Of a DNA stretch of 24,672 nucleotides, positions 1 through 8,821 are shown piece by piece (positions within the stretch are counted from its first letter, which is position 1; each line of letters starts with the position of its first letter). The stretch is from an uncultured Selenomonadaceae bacterium (GTDB lineage: Bacteria > Bacillota > Negativicutes > Selenomonadales > Selenomonadaceae). Location of the stretch: positions 1 to 24,672 of the forward strand of contig CALELM010000053.1 in the NCBI GenBank assembly GCA_937902665.1. Reading direction: 5' to 3'. Made by a program: the position numbers and the translations under genes. The notes under the pieces are model-generated. The model was not told the DNA's origin. It searched no databases and saw nothing but the letters and a program-made list of their open reading frames with translations.

Positions 1-65
1 ACAGGATTCGTGCCTATGGCTTTGCGTTCCAAGGAAAGACGGTGCTGATTGGCAGGGGCGAGTAA
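1..65 (+). CDS. C-terminal end of an upstream protein, not recognised
   Basis: The left edge is open in a frame whose codons begin at position 3. It reads RIRAYGFAFQGKTVLIGRGE and stops at TAA 63-65. Only about 20 residues are present, too few to assign a family. The stop is followed by about 195 bases without a gene and then a good promoter, so this gene probably belongs to a separate upstream transcription unit. That it is coding is inferred from the open frame and from the lack of any other gene here. Confidence 0.45.
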   Translation, partial: RIRAYGFAFQGKTVLIGRGE

Positions 66-150
66 GGAAAAGATAGAGAGGAAAGCAGTGGAAATCGGGC
101 AGGTGCAGGCGATTTTCGGTTGGGCATAACTGTTCGTGTGCTTGGGTTTG

Positions 151-159
151 TGGTATAAT
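151..159 (+). promoter_or_regulatory. Extended -10 promoter for the glycan operon
   Basis: TGGTATAAT at 151-159 is a perfect extended -10 (TGn plus TATAAT at 154-159). The expected -35 position near 131-136 reads TGTTCG, a poor match, which an extended -10 can tolerate. A start near 166 would give a leader of about 95 bases before the ATG at 262. The rest of the 66-261 gap holds no gene that I can see. No equally good promoter occurs further along, so this may drive much of the operon. Confidence 0.6.
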
Positions 160-261
160 GTTAATTGGGGTGGAGTAGCTTATCGTAATAGGTATAAAAG
201 GTAAAATAGGAAAATATTGTTCTAATGATGAACGGCAATTTATGAAAGGTAAAGCGATACA

Positions 262-1050
262 ATGTTAAAAAGTATTTGGCAATATAGGCAGTTTATTTTA
301 AGCTGTATAAAAAGAGAATTTTTAGCAAGGTATAAGGGATCGGTATTAGGAATAGTATGGTCAATTCTGCAGCCATTATCTATGATTTTTGTATATACTG
401 TTATTTTTTCTGAAATCATGAGAGCTAAACTCGTAGGCATGGATGCAGATAAAATGGCATACAGTATATATCTGTGTTCCGGTGTATTGACATGGGAGTT
501 CTTTACCCAGTCGGCAATGGCAGGAGTGAACGTATTTTTAGGCAATGGCAATTTGATGAAGAAATTGGCATTTCCAAGAATATGCTTGCCAATGATATCC
601 GTAGGTTCAGCTTTTTTGAATTTTTGTATAAGTTTTGGACTGTTTTTTATAGCATTGCTTATTATGGGAAGATTTCCCTTTGGGGAAATTATTTGGGTGA
701 TTCCTATTTTGGCAGTGCAGACGATTTTTGCTTGTTCCTTTGGCATAGGGTTGGGGGTACTGAATGTATTTTTTAGGGATGTAGGACAGTTGTTTGGCGT
801 GGTGTTGCAGTTTTGGTTCTGGTTTACTCCGATAGTATATCCATCAAGCATTATTCCGCAGCAGTTGGCAGGAATTATGAGTTTTAATCCAATGTATCAT
901 GTTGTTAAAGGATATCAAAGTATTTTTGTTTATCATCAGATGCCGGAATTTACAGGAATATTGGTTGTATTAGGAATCGGCTTAGTATTAGGGATATGGT
1001 CACTCAGATTATATAGGAATCATGTTGGAGAGATGGTGGATGAGTTATGA
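262..1050 (+). CDS. wzm: Polysaccharide ABC exporter, permease subunit (Wzm/TagG family)
   Basis: This is the membrane half of an ABC-2 exporter that moves an undecaprenyl-linked polysaccharide across the cytoplasmic membrane. The 262 residues match the usual Wzm length. Seen: an amphipathic N-terminus with KREFLARYKGSVLGIVW, the hallmark of the family ahead of the first membrane helix, then about six hydrophobic segments and a short cytoplasmic tail. The start is the ATG at 262, preceded by GAAAGG at 244-249. The TGA overlaps the next start (ATGA at 1047-1050), so translation is coupled to its ATPase. The adjacent Wzt with a glycan-binding tail and the following GDP-D-rhamnose genes argue for O-antigen or A-band-like export. 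Teichoic-acid export (TagG) is the alternative. Confidence 0.88.
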   Translation: MLKSIWQYRQFILSCIKREFLARYKGSVLGIVWSILQPLSMIFVYTVIFSEIMRAKLVGMDADKMAYSIYLCSGVLTWEFFTQSAMAGVNVFLGNGNLMKKLAFPRICLPMISVGSAFLNFCISFGLFFIALLIMGRFPFGEIIWVIPILAVQTIFACSFGIGLGVLNVFFRDVGQLFGVVLQFWFWFTPIVYPSSIIPQQLAGIMSFNPMYHVVKGYQSIFVYHQMPEFTGILVVLGIGLVLGIWSLRLYRNHVGEMVDEL

Positions 1051-2276
1051 TGAATAGCAGTATTAGTGTCAAGAATATCAGCAAGTGCTATAAGATATAT
1101 CCATCTCGTAATGCAAGATTAAAAGAGTGGCTGGTACCTTTTAAAAAGAAGTGTCATGAAGAAAAATGGGTACTTAGAAATATAAGCTTTGAAGTGGGGC
1201 AGGGAGAAGCCATAGGCATCATAGGCATGAATGGTGCAGGCAAGTCCACGTTGCTTAAAATAATAACAGGTACTGTAATGCCAACGGCTGGCAGTGTAAA
1301 ATTTAATGGTACAGTATCTGCGTTACTGGAGCTTGGATTGGGCTTTCATCCTGATTTTACAGGCAGGCAGAATGTTTATATGTCAGGTCAGCTACTTGGA
1401 TATACTACGGAAGAAATAGAGCAGTGTATGCAGGAGATTGAAGATTTTGCCGAAATTGGAAAAGCGATAGATGCTCCTGTAAGAACATATTCCAGCGGTA
1501 TGCAGGTGAGATTGGCATTCAGTGTAGCAACAATGAAACGACCTGATATTCTTATTGTGGATGAGGCACTGAGTGTGGGTGATGCATATTTCCAGCATAA
1601 GAGTTTTGGCAGAATAAAGGAGTTTTGCGAGCAGGGGACAACGCTCTTGTTGGTATCGCATGATGTAGCGGCCATACAAGCTGTGTGTAACAGAGCGGTG
1701 TTGCTGGACAAGGGATATGTGTTGAAGATAGGAAAACCTCAGGAAATTATGGACTATTATAATGCCATGCTGGGAGGAAATGACGGCGAACCAATAAGGC
1801 AAGAAAAAAAGGAACATGGATATATACAAACTGTATCCGGAAATGGTCAGGCTAAAATAGAAAAGGTGGAACTCTTGGATGCGAAAAATAGATTATCGGA
1901 GATTTTTGATGTGGGAGAAAACATTACTCTCCGAATTACGGCTTTGGCTAAGGTAGATCTTGAGGATATGACTTGTGGAATTATGATAAAAAATCGTCTA
2001 GGGGAAGCTGTTTTTGGCGTTAATTCCTACGATTTAGAGCGAGGTGCAGTCCCCGTTACTGCTGGAACAAAACAAGTATTTGAATATTTATTCCCGCTCA
2101 ACATAGGCGAAGGGAATTACTCTGTAACGGTGGCTTTGCATAGTGGCTATACTCATTCGGATATCAATTATGAATGGCGGGATTTGGCTGCAGTATTTGA
2201 GGTAGTGAATCAGACAAAAAGACATTTCGAGGGAACAACGTATTTGGAAACCTCTATCAAGATAGGGAAACATTAA
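1047..2276 (+). CDS. wzt: Polysaccharide ABC exporter, ATPase with C-terminal glycan-recognition domain (Wzt)
   Basis: This is the ATPase partner of Wzm. Residues about 1-245 form the nucleotide-binding domain: Walker A GMNGAGKST at 60-68, signature SSGMQ at 149-153, Walker B ILIVDEAL at 168-175 and switch histidine H205. Residues about 265-409 form a beta-rich extension resembling the Wzt C-terminal carbohydrate-binding domain (alternating strands, a GEGNYSV turn, an aromatic end). At 409 residues it is much longer than plain ATPases of about 250. In characterised systems (E. coli O8/O9a) this domain reads the terminal cap of the finished chain before export. That fits the methyltransferase domain in the next gene. 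The start overlaps the wzm stop; a second ATG at 1050 is equally possible. Confidence 0.9.
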   Translation: MMNSSISVKNISKCYKIYPSRNARLKEWLVPFKKKCHEEKWVLRNISFEVGQGEAIGIIGMNGAGKSTLLKIITGTVMPTAGSVKFNGTVSALLELGLGFHPDFTGRQNVYMSGQLLGYTTEEIEQCMQEIEDFAEIGKAIDAPVRTYSSGMQVRLAFSVATMKRPDILIVDEALSVGDAYFQHKSFGRIKEFCEQGTTLLLVSHDVAAIQAVCNRAVLLDKGYVLKIGKPQEIMDYYNAMLGGNDGEPIRQEKKEHGYIQTVSGNGQAKIEKVELLDAKNRLSEIFDVGENITLRITALAKVDLEDMTCGIMIKNRLGEAVFGVNSYDLERGAVPVTAGTKQVFEYLFPLNIGEGNYSVTVALHSGYTHSDINYEWRDLAAVFEVVNQTKRHFEGTTYLETSIKIGKH

Positions 2277-2314
2277 CCTGCTGTTTTGAAAAAATAGAGT
2301 GTAAGGAGAACTTC

Positions 2315-5300
2315 ATGATGTTAGAAAAAAATGTTAAGACTGCGGTATTTACCATAGCGAGCAAAAATTATTTTGCCCAAGTAAACACTCTTCTGCAATC
2401 TCTGTATGAGACTAATCCTAATTGGGACAGGTATTTTGCTATTGCGGACGAGCCAAATGCTGATTTGGAAGGTGCTTTACAAGTAACAAGCACAGGGCTT
2501 ATAAGAATGGAAGATCTTGCCATACCTGATTTGAATGACATGAAATTTCGCTATGATGTTATGGAACTGAATACAGCCATAAAACCTTTTGTCATGTTAT
2601 ATCTTCAAGAAAGGTATGAGCGGGTTGTATATCTTGATCCTGATATACGTGTATTCGCTGAGATGGAAGCGGTGAATCGTGCATTTGATGAAGGATATGA
2701 CTTTGTAGTTACGCCGCATCTCACGGGGTATTTTGAAGATGATGGTTTACACGTCGATGAACCTGACATTATGCGGGCTGGCGTATATAATTTTGGCTTT
2801 TTTGCTGCATCAGCTTCATCGGAGGCGAAAGCAACAATAAAGTGGTGGGCTAAAAAACTTGAAAAGCTTTGCATAAATAAACAAAAGGAGGGCATATTTG
2901 TAGATCAGAAATGGATGGATCTCCTTCCAGGAAGGCATGATAAAGTATGTATACTTCGAGAGCCTGGATACAATGTTGCATATTGGAATCTTACTCATCG
3001 TAGTATTTCTAGTGAGAACGGAAGATATCTTTCAAATGGTCGGCCGTTGGTGTTTTTTCATTTCTCTGGTTTCAAACCAGATTCCGTAGATGTTGTTTCC
3101 AAGTATCAAAACCGACATACTATGGAGAATATAGGAGCAGCAAAGGAACTTTTTGTCGACTATGCCAAGGCAGTATTGTTAAATGAGTATGGGAAATGGC
3201 AAAAACAGCAATACGCTTATGGGAAATTCTTAGATGATAGAAAAATACACGATGTTTTTCGTAGAATTTATCGGGAATACGGGGAAGTTGAGCAAAGTTT
3301 GAAGCTTAAAAATCCATTCGAATGCAGTGAGTTTTTCTATGAGGCAAAGGAACTTTTTGTTCCTTTATTGGTGGATTATGCTGTCAGAGATCATGAAAAT
3401 GTTGGCATGTATTTCATAATGAATGGACGGAATCAATGGGTGCATTGGTTAGAAGCGGTCATTCTCAATGAATATGGCCTGCCTATGGATTTTGCGGGAT
3501 ATGCTACGGCTTATTTTTCTCGTCGTTTATCTATTTTTGCAAGCGAAGCTTTTACTGTTCGTGAGATTCCAGCAGAGACAGAGCCATCAGATGGGGTGAA
3601 CTTGATTGGTTATATACGTTCGGAGCATGGCTTGGGAGAGGCCTGCCGTTTGACGGCGGAGGCGTTGGATTCAACGGATATATCATGGGACGCCTATGAC
3701 TGGGAGGTGAACAATTCATCTAATCAGAACGATAATACATGGAATAAAAAAATATCTTTTTGCATGCACCATAATATATCTATTTTCAATATCAATGCGG
3801 ATCAATTGACTGTGGCTCGAGAAAAACTACCTGCTAGATCCTTTGAAGGTTATCGTATCGGCATTTGGTATTGGGAATTGACTAAGTTTCCTCAGGAATG
3901 GATAAAAGCCTTTGATTTGGTGGATGAAATCTGGGCACCGACTCGTTTCATCAAAGATAATTTGGAGAGAATTTCTCCTGTGCCAGTACACTATATGCCT
4001 CCTGGAATAAGAAGGGACGACAAATTAGAGATGTACAGCCGTGAGTATTTCGGCTTGCCGGAGGATGAGTTCCTGTTCCTTAACTTTTATGATGCCTATA
4101 GCTATTCGACCAGAAAAAATCCTGAGGCTGCAATTAAAGCATTCCAAATGGCGTTTGCACCAGATGATAAGACTGTGGGGTTAGTGTTGAAGGTCAATAA
4201 TGCAACTGCGGGAGATGAAGGAATAGTGAAGCTTCAATCTCTGGTGGGCCACTATACTAATATTCATATTTTTGCCAAGACAATGTCCCGGGATGAGGTC
4301 AATGCTTTGATTGACATTTGTGATGTATCTGTGTCTCTTCATCGTAGTGAGGGATTGGGCCTTTTGTGCCAGGAATCCATGTACTATGGTAAGCCGGTCA
4401 TAGCTACAGGTTGGTCGGGAAATACAGACTTTATGAATGACGATAATTCATGTCTAGTACGGTATGAAATGATTCCTATAGGTGAATATTATGGATTGAA
4501 CGATCCGAATCAGATGTGGGCAGAGCCAGATATTTCTCATGCAGCCGAATATATGGCAAGGCTTAGGACGGATAAGGAATACTACGAAAAGCTTGCTGCA
4601 AATGCCAAGCAACATATCCATACCGTATTTTCTTGTGAGGTTTGCGGCAAACGTATGGAAAAGCGCTTGAAAGAAATCTTGCAGGACAAAGAAAATTGGC
4701 CGACAAGGCAGAAGGTGGAATGCCTTCCTGCGAAGCAGCTGTCATTTATAGATAAACTAAAAGGGTCAGTGAAGAGAAAAATCATGCAATATGGGGTGGT
4801 TCAAAGACTGAAAGCCACACTTTATGAAATCAAGGATGTGTCTAATAAAAATTTAAGGGAGACACAGGTATTGGAGCAGATGCTTGAAAGGCAACATTCT
4901 GAGGTGGCTGTGTTGAAACAGATGCTTGAACAGCAGTGCTCTATGATGCCTCAGGTGGCTCGAATGGTAGAGCATACAGATCAAAATAACGTTGTAAGAT
5001 TTAACGATTTGCGTAGACTTCTGGACTCTTTCCAAAATAATTGGATGATGGATAAAATGCACGAATATGGTCAGCTGGAGGGGAGCAAGCAATTTGACCA
5101 TATGAAAAAAATGCGTACATTGCTTGCAATGCAAGATATACCTGTGGGGTCAGGGCAGCTTTTCCGTGCGGGAAATCTCTATGACGGTGGTTATATGATG
5201 TATGACCAATTCAAGGACAGTAAAATAGCCTACAGTTTTGGCATATCCGATGATGTGTCATGGGATAAGGACATGGCAGAGCGTGGTTTTGATGTCTACA

Positions 5301-5818
5301 TGTACGACCATACCATAGATGGTTTGCCAGAAAAGCATGAAAAATTCCATTGGCATAAGATAGGTCTTAGCGATACTTATGACAACAGAAGACCGGAATT
5401 GCGCACATTGCCCCAGTTGTTAGAGGATAATGGGCATTTGCAGCAAGGGCATATGATATTGAAAATCGATATTGAGGGAGCGGAATGGTCCGTGCTTGCC
5501 AATATTTCAGGGGAATATCTTGCTAGATTTGATCAGATTGTCATGGAATTTCATGATATGAATAAGATAGAGCATTATGAGATTATGGAGAAGGCACTGC
5601 TAAATCTGAACCAGCAGCACCAGCTGGTTCATGTACACGGTAATAACAATTGGGGATATACGATGCTGTCAGGAATGGTTATGCCTGATTTTATTGAGTG
5701 TACGTATGTGAAGAAAGACCTGTGTGAATTTGTTCCCCATGGGGGTATATTGCCACAACGATTGGATAATGCTAATAATCCATTTTTCCCAGATATATAT
5801 TTGGGAAAATGGGGATAA
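2315..5818 (+). CDS. Multidomain GT-A / GT-B glycosyltransferase with coiled coil and FkbM-like methyltransferase
   Basis: A 1167-residue protein in at least four parts. Residues about 1-290 look like a GT-A glycosyltransferase with a DPD metal motif at 108-110. About 300-425 is a helical linker. About 430-790 is a GT4-type GT-B domain, opening with GYIRSEHGLGE at 432 and holding the EX7E pair E679/E687. About 845-890 is coiled-coil-like, with a 14-residue repeat (VLEQMLERQ at 852, VLKQMLEQQ at 866). About 915-1167 resembles FkbM methyltransferases, with DIEGAEW from D1052. AAGGAG at 2303-2308 supports the ATG at 2315 or 2318. Inference: it extends the polymer and methylates its end, which Wzt may then read. 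The acceptor, the sugar and the order of action are unknown. No frameshift is seen. Confidence 0.85.
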   Translation: MMLEKNVKTAVFTIASKNYFAQVNTLLQSLYETNPNWDRYFAIADEPNADLEGALQVTSTGLIRMEDLAIPDLNDMKFRYDVMELNTAIKPFVMLYLQERYERVVYLDPDIRVFAEMEAVNRAFDEGYDFVVTPHLTGYFEDDGLHVDEPDIMRAGVYNFGFFAASASSEAKATIKWWAKKLEKLCINKQKEGIFVDQKWMDLLPGRHDKVCILREPGYNVAYWNLTHRSISSENGRYLSNGRPLVFFHFSGFKPDSVDVVSKYQNRHTMENIGAAKELFVDYAKAVLLNEYGKWQKQQYAYGKFLDDRKIHDVFRRIYREYGEVEQSLKLKNPFECSEFFYEAKELFVPLLVDYAVRDHENVGMYFIMNGRNQWVHWLEAVILNEYGLPMDFAGYATAYFSRRLSIFASEAFTVREIPAETEPSDGVNLIGYIRSEHGLGEACRLTAEALDSTDISWDAYDWEVNNSSNQNDNTWNKKISFCMHHNISIFNINADQLTVAREKLPARSFEGYRIGIWYWELTKFPQEWIKAFDLVDEIWAPTRFIKDNLERISPVPVHYMPPGIRRDDKLEMYSREYFGLPEDEFLFLNFYDAYSYSTRKNPEAAIKAFQMAFAPDDKTVGLVLKVNNATAGDEGIVKLQSLVGHYTNIHIFAKTMSRDEVNALIDICDVSVSLHRSEGLGLLCQESMYYGKPVIATGWSGNTDFMNDDNSCLVRYEMIPIGEYYGLNDPNQMWAEPDISHAAEYMARLRTDKEYYEKLAANAKQHIHTVFSCEVCGKRMEKRLKEILQDKENWPTRQKVECLPAKQLSFIDKLKGSVKRKIMQYGVVQRLKATLYEIKDVSNKNLRETQVLEQMLERQHSEVAVLKQMLEQQCSMMPQVARMVEHTDQNNVVRFNDLRRLLDSFQNNWMMDKMHEYGQLEGSKQFDHMKKMRTLLAMQDIPVGSGQLFRAGNLYDGGYMMYDQFKDSKIAYSFGISDDVSWDKDMAERGFDVYMYDHTIDGLPEKHEKFHWHKIGLSDTYDNRRPELRTLPQLLEDNGHLQQGHMILKIDIEGAEWSVLANISGEYLARFDQIVMEFHDMNKIEHYEIMEKALLNLNQQHQLVHVHGNNNWGYTMLSGMVMPDFIECTYVKKDLCEFVPHGGILPQRLDNANNPFFPDIYLGKWG
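4868..4936 (+). repeat. 42-bp-spaced degenerate repeat encoding two heptad pairs of the coiled coil
   Basis: The 27-base units at 4868-4894 and 4910-4936 match at 21 of 27 positions and lie exactly 42 bases (14 codons, two heptads) apart. They encode VLEQMLERQ and VLKQMLEQQ. The spacing keeps the heptad register, as expected of an internal duplication within a coiled coil. Confidence 0.7.
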
Positions 5819-5965
5819 TTCAGTAAGAGTGAATACGGAGATGAGCGTAAAAGGAAAAGCGTTGCTTAAACTAAAGCTTATGTTTCAGGGTTCAATTGGA
5901 GTGAGTGATTAAACTGGTTCTCAGTAGTAATATCAGCACTTTATAGAATTTAGGTAGTAGTTAAA
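5819..5965. other. Intergenic gap without a recognisable gene
   Basis: A 147-base gap, long for this operon. A short frame beginning ATG at 5841 (MSVKGKALLKLKL, stop near 5911) lacks a properly spaced ribosome binding site and resembles no family I know. It could be a decayed remnant. TAGAAT at 5944-5949 resembles a -10, but no convincing -35 precedes it. No terminator hairpin is seen. Confidence 0.4.
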
Positions 5966-7321
5966 TTGTTGTGTGCAAGCGTTTCAAAAAAATATTTGGA
6001 TAAAAATGTTGCTTTAAAGAATTATGTAAAGTGGATTCTGGATAAGTTTCTGGCAATTAAATCTAAGTTATTGTATAGAATCAACGGTGCTGGTGTAAAC
6101 AATGGTAAATATATTCCACTCTTTGATAAAGAGACTGAAAATATTTTTCAACAGTTGATGCAAGGTAGAGAGGCGATAATATGGGTAGTGATGGAGGAAG
6201 ATGATGTTGTGGATGTGAAAAGAATTTTGCCGATGTATATTGGAAACAGAAAAATTATACAGTTGGTGCCTTCGCTCAACAGAGGAGATGCTGTGGGCAA
6301 TGAGGTATTGGCAATCGATGGGCTACTGAAAGCGAGTGGTGTCAATTCGGGTGTCTATGTGCTGAATTATTCTGTTAAGACAAGCGAATTTTGTGAGGAA
6401 TATACGAAACTGCCTGAATTAGGACCGGATGATGTTATCATTTATCATTTTGCGATAGGATGCAGGTTGCTGACGGACAGGTTGAAGTCTTTGGCGTGCA
6501 AAAAAGTAATGATTTATCATAACATAACCCCCGGAGACTTTTTTAAGGAATATAATGAAGATTTGGTGGAACTGGTGGATTCTGGTCGTAGAGAATTGGC
6601 GGATTTGAAGAATGTGTTTGACTACTGCATGGCGGATTCGGAATACAACAAGGAAGAATTGCAGGAATTAGGTTATCGGCAAAGAATTGACGTGTTGCCG
6701 CTTCTTGTTCCATTTGATGATTACGATCAGGGCATGGATGTCAGTATGCTAGAAAAATATGCAGGGGATGGCTGGACGAATCTCTTGTTCGTGGGGAGAA
6801 TTGCGCCGAACAAGAAGCAGGAGGATGTAATACGTGCATATGCTTATTACAAGTACCATTACAATCCAAAATCGAGGTTGATTTTAGTCGGAAACTCTGC
6901 CGGCATGGAACTGTATTATCATCGCTTGGTTGATTATGTTGCGGAGATGGGGGTAGAGGATGTCATATTTACGCAGCATATTGGGTTTGATGCAATTCTT
7001 TCCTTTTATAACTTGGCAGATGTATTTTTGTGCATGAGCGAGCATGAAGGCTTCTGTGTTCCGCTTATTGAGGCTATGTATTTTGATCTCCCGATTGTTG
7101 CCTATAAATCCAGTGCTATTCCGTGGGTACTGGGGGGGAGCGGTGTTCTTGTGGAAGAAAAGAACCCATTGGAGATTGCTGGGAAAATCAATCAATTAGT
7201 CTGTGACAAGGAAATTCGCAATGCGGTAATTGCAGGACAGCGGAAACGGCTGGAAGATTTCAGTTATGATAAAACCAGTGCATTGTTTATGCAATATATG
7301 CAGTCATTTTTAGGGGAGTGA
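5966..7321 (+). CDS. GT4-family glycosyltransferase
   Basis: A retaining GT-B transferase, probably adding D-rhamnose or mannose to the growing chain at the inner face of the membrane. Seen: an N-terminal Rossmann half from about residue 85 (QLVPSLNRGDAVGNEV), the donor-site half opening with LLFVGRIAPNKKQEDVI, and the EX7E pair E361/E369 in SEHEGFCVPLIEAM. Length is 451 residues from the TTG at 5966. That start is uncertain: TTG also occurs at 5969, only a weak AGG lies upstream, an in-frame stop sits at 5951, and the first in-frame ATG is codon 66, still ahead of the catalytic fold. The next gene follows after 4 bases. The linkage made cannot be read from sequence. Confidence 0.85.
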   Translation: MLCASVSKKYLDKNVALKNYVKWILDKFLAIKSKLLYRINGAGVNNGKYIPLFDKETENIFQQLMQGREAIIWVVMEEDDVVDVKRILPMYIGNRKIIQLVPSLNRGDAVGNEVLAIDGLLKASGVNSGVYVLNYSVKTSEFCEEYTKLPELGPDDVIIYHFAIGCRLLTDRLKSLACKKVMIYHNITPGDFFKEYNEDLVELVDSGRRELADLKNVFDYCMADSEYNKEELQELGYRQRIDVLPLLVPFDDYDQGMDVSMLEKYAGDGWTNLLFVGRIAPNKKQEDVIRAYAYYKYHYNPKSRLILVGNSAGMELYYHRLVDYVAEMGVEDVIFTQHIGFDAILSFYNLADVFLCMSEHEGFCVPLIEAMYFDLPIVAYKSSAIPWVLGGSGVLVEEKNPLEIAGKINQLVCDKEIRNAVIAGQRKRLEDFSYDKTSALFMQYMQSFLGE

Positions 7322-7325
7322 AGCA

Positions 7326-8744
7326 GTGAATAAGGAAGCAGGCAAAAGATTTCGTGACATGGAGTTGGCTAGTGTTCCACTCAGGATGGTGAAAGAGGAA
7401 GGAACGAATCAATCGGTACTATCGAAAGCTGGGATAAAGCGGAGGGTACTGAAGCCTATGTACAAGCTCATTCAGAAGTGCTCTCCATGGCTGGCGCAGA
7501 CCATGCGGAATCAAGTGTATAAAATTTATCATGGATATCAAGATTGTCAGAAGCATGATGAAACCATCGCTGATGAAACTGTGGCTTCTCAGGAATTGGA
7601 GCAACTGCGAGATGTGGAGATATTAGTGGATAGTACGGAGACATCACGGACTGAGTTTTTATCGGGAATACAGAGAGTGGTACGGAATCTTATCGTGAAT
7701 TTTAGTGCTTCTGTAACAGTAGGGGAATTTCATGATAATATCGGCTTTGTCACGAATAACCGCATGCGAAACATATTTTGCAGGACGGAGGAAGGCTGCG
7801 AGGAAAAAAAAGTAGACTGCAACAGTGTTCGGAAGCTTGTTTTATTAGACAGCTCATGGGAATATAAGGATAGGTTTGAGCCTTACATAGATTGCGTAAA
7901 TGCGATTGGCAGGACGTATGCTGTCGTATATGATTTTATTCCTATTTGTCATAAGGATTTGGTAGTTGATGAAAATTTTGCAAAAATATTTGTGGGCTGG
8001 CATGACATGATATTGCAGAAAACAGATCATGTCATGTGCATTTCCAAGGCTGTTGCAGATGATGTGATTTCGTATTATAAGGAGCGGCGTTTTCAGAGGG
8101 AGAAGCCATTGAGTATCTCCTATTTTCCCTTGGGGGCAAACCTGAAGCCTGTTTCTGATGTAAATCCGAAATTTATACGCAAGTGTTTGTTGAGGTTCAT
8201 GGATAAAACCACATTTTTGATGGTCGGAACTGTTGAGCCACGAAAGGGGCATATCGTAGCTTTGCAGGCATTTACAAAGCTTTTGGAACGCAGGCAGGAT
8301 GTCAATCTGCTGATTATTGGTCGCAATGGCTGGAAGAACGATGAGGTGAGGTCTTTTATTGCTGGCAGTAAGTTCAACAAGTCCAATATCCTGTGGTTGG
8401 AGGATGCAAGCGACTATGAGCTGATGTGGGCGTATCAAAAATCGGATTGCCTGATTGCGGCATCGTTGGATGAGGGCTATGGATTGCCGTTGATTGAGGG
8501 GGCACACTACGGTATTCCCATTATATGCAGTGACATTCCCGTGTTTAGGGAAGTGTCGCAGGGGCATGCAGATTTCTTTCAAGTGTTCGATTCGGATGCT
8601 TTGCAAAGTTGCATGGAAAAATGGTTGCAAGCGGATTCGCATCCGGATTCCAGCAAGATAAGGAGTTATACATGGAAGGAAGCTGCGGACATTTTCATGG
8701 AAATTGTTGAAGAAAAACGAGAACCATACAAGATCTTGCAGTGA
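7326..8744 (+). CDS. GT4-family glycosyltransferase, paralogue of the one at 11992-13302
   Basis: A GT-B transferase of the GT4 family, likely mannosyl- or rhamnosyl-transferring. The GTG at 7326 is chosen because AGGGGAG at 7312-7318, overlapping the previous stop, sits 7 bases upstream. An N-terminal basic or amphipathic stretch of about 95 residues may bind the membrane. The catalytic region begins near VEILVDSTE, followed by FLSGIQRVVRN, LLDSSWEY, the donor-half opening FLMVGTVEPRKGH and the EX7E pair E383/E391 in SLDEGYGLPLIEGAH. The same motifs recur in the same order in the protein at 11992-13302. A 77-base gap separates it from gmd. It acts with the D-rhamnose pathway by context; donor and linkage are inferred only at the class level. 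Confidence 0.86.
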   Translation: MNKEAGKRFRDMELASVPLRMVKEEGTNQSVLSKAGIKRRVLKPMYKLIQKCSPWLAQTMRNQVYKIYHGYQDCQKHDETIADETVASQELEQLRDVEILVDSTETSRTEFLSGIQRVVRNLIVNFSASVTVGEFHDNIGFVTNNRMRNIFCRTEEGCEEKKVDCNSVRKLVLLDSSWEYKDRFEPYIDCVNAIGRTYAVVYDFIPICHKDLVVDENFAKIFVGWHDMILQKTDHVMCISKAVADDVISYYKERRFQREKPLSISYFPLGANLKPVSDVNPKFIRKCLLRFMDKTTFLMVGTVEPRKGHIVALQAFTKLLERRQDVNLLIIGRNGWKNDEVRSFIAGSKFNKSNILWLEDASDYELMWAYQKSDCLIAASLDEGYGLPLIEGAHYGIPIICSDIPVFREVSQGHADFFQVFDSDALQSCMEKWLQADSHPDSSKIRSYTWKEAADIFMEIVEEKREPYKILQ

Positions 8745-8821
8745 TGGCTGGATTAATCGTGAATGTCGAAAATATGTAGGGAAGATGATTTTTTTATTGT
8801 GTATTTAGAAAGGAGTTTCTT

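Noticed and set aside
92..118. Possible terminator for the upstream gene (AAATCG paired with CGATTT).
   Set aside because: Only six AT-rich base pairs, a 12-base loop and no T-tract of useful length.
167..180. GGGGTGGAGTAGCT in the leader resembles the ops/JUMPstart element of long glycan operons.
   Set aside because: It does not keep the GGCGGTAG core and no flanking JUMPstart sequence is present; a chance G-rich stretch is more likely.
2315..5818. Whether the 1167-residue protein is an artefact of merged genes.
   Set aside because: The frame is continuous, linkers are plausible, and no internal ribosome binding site with a start was noticed at the domain borders.
7854..8642. Open frame of 262 codons on the minus strand within the first GT4 gene.
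   Set aside because: The plus-strand frame carries clear GT4 motifs throughout; the minus-strand product matches nothing known to me.
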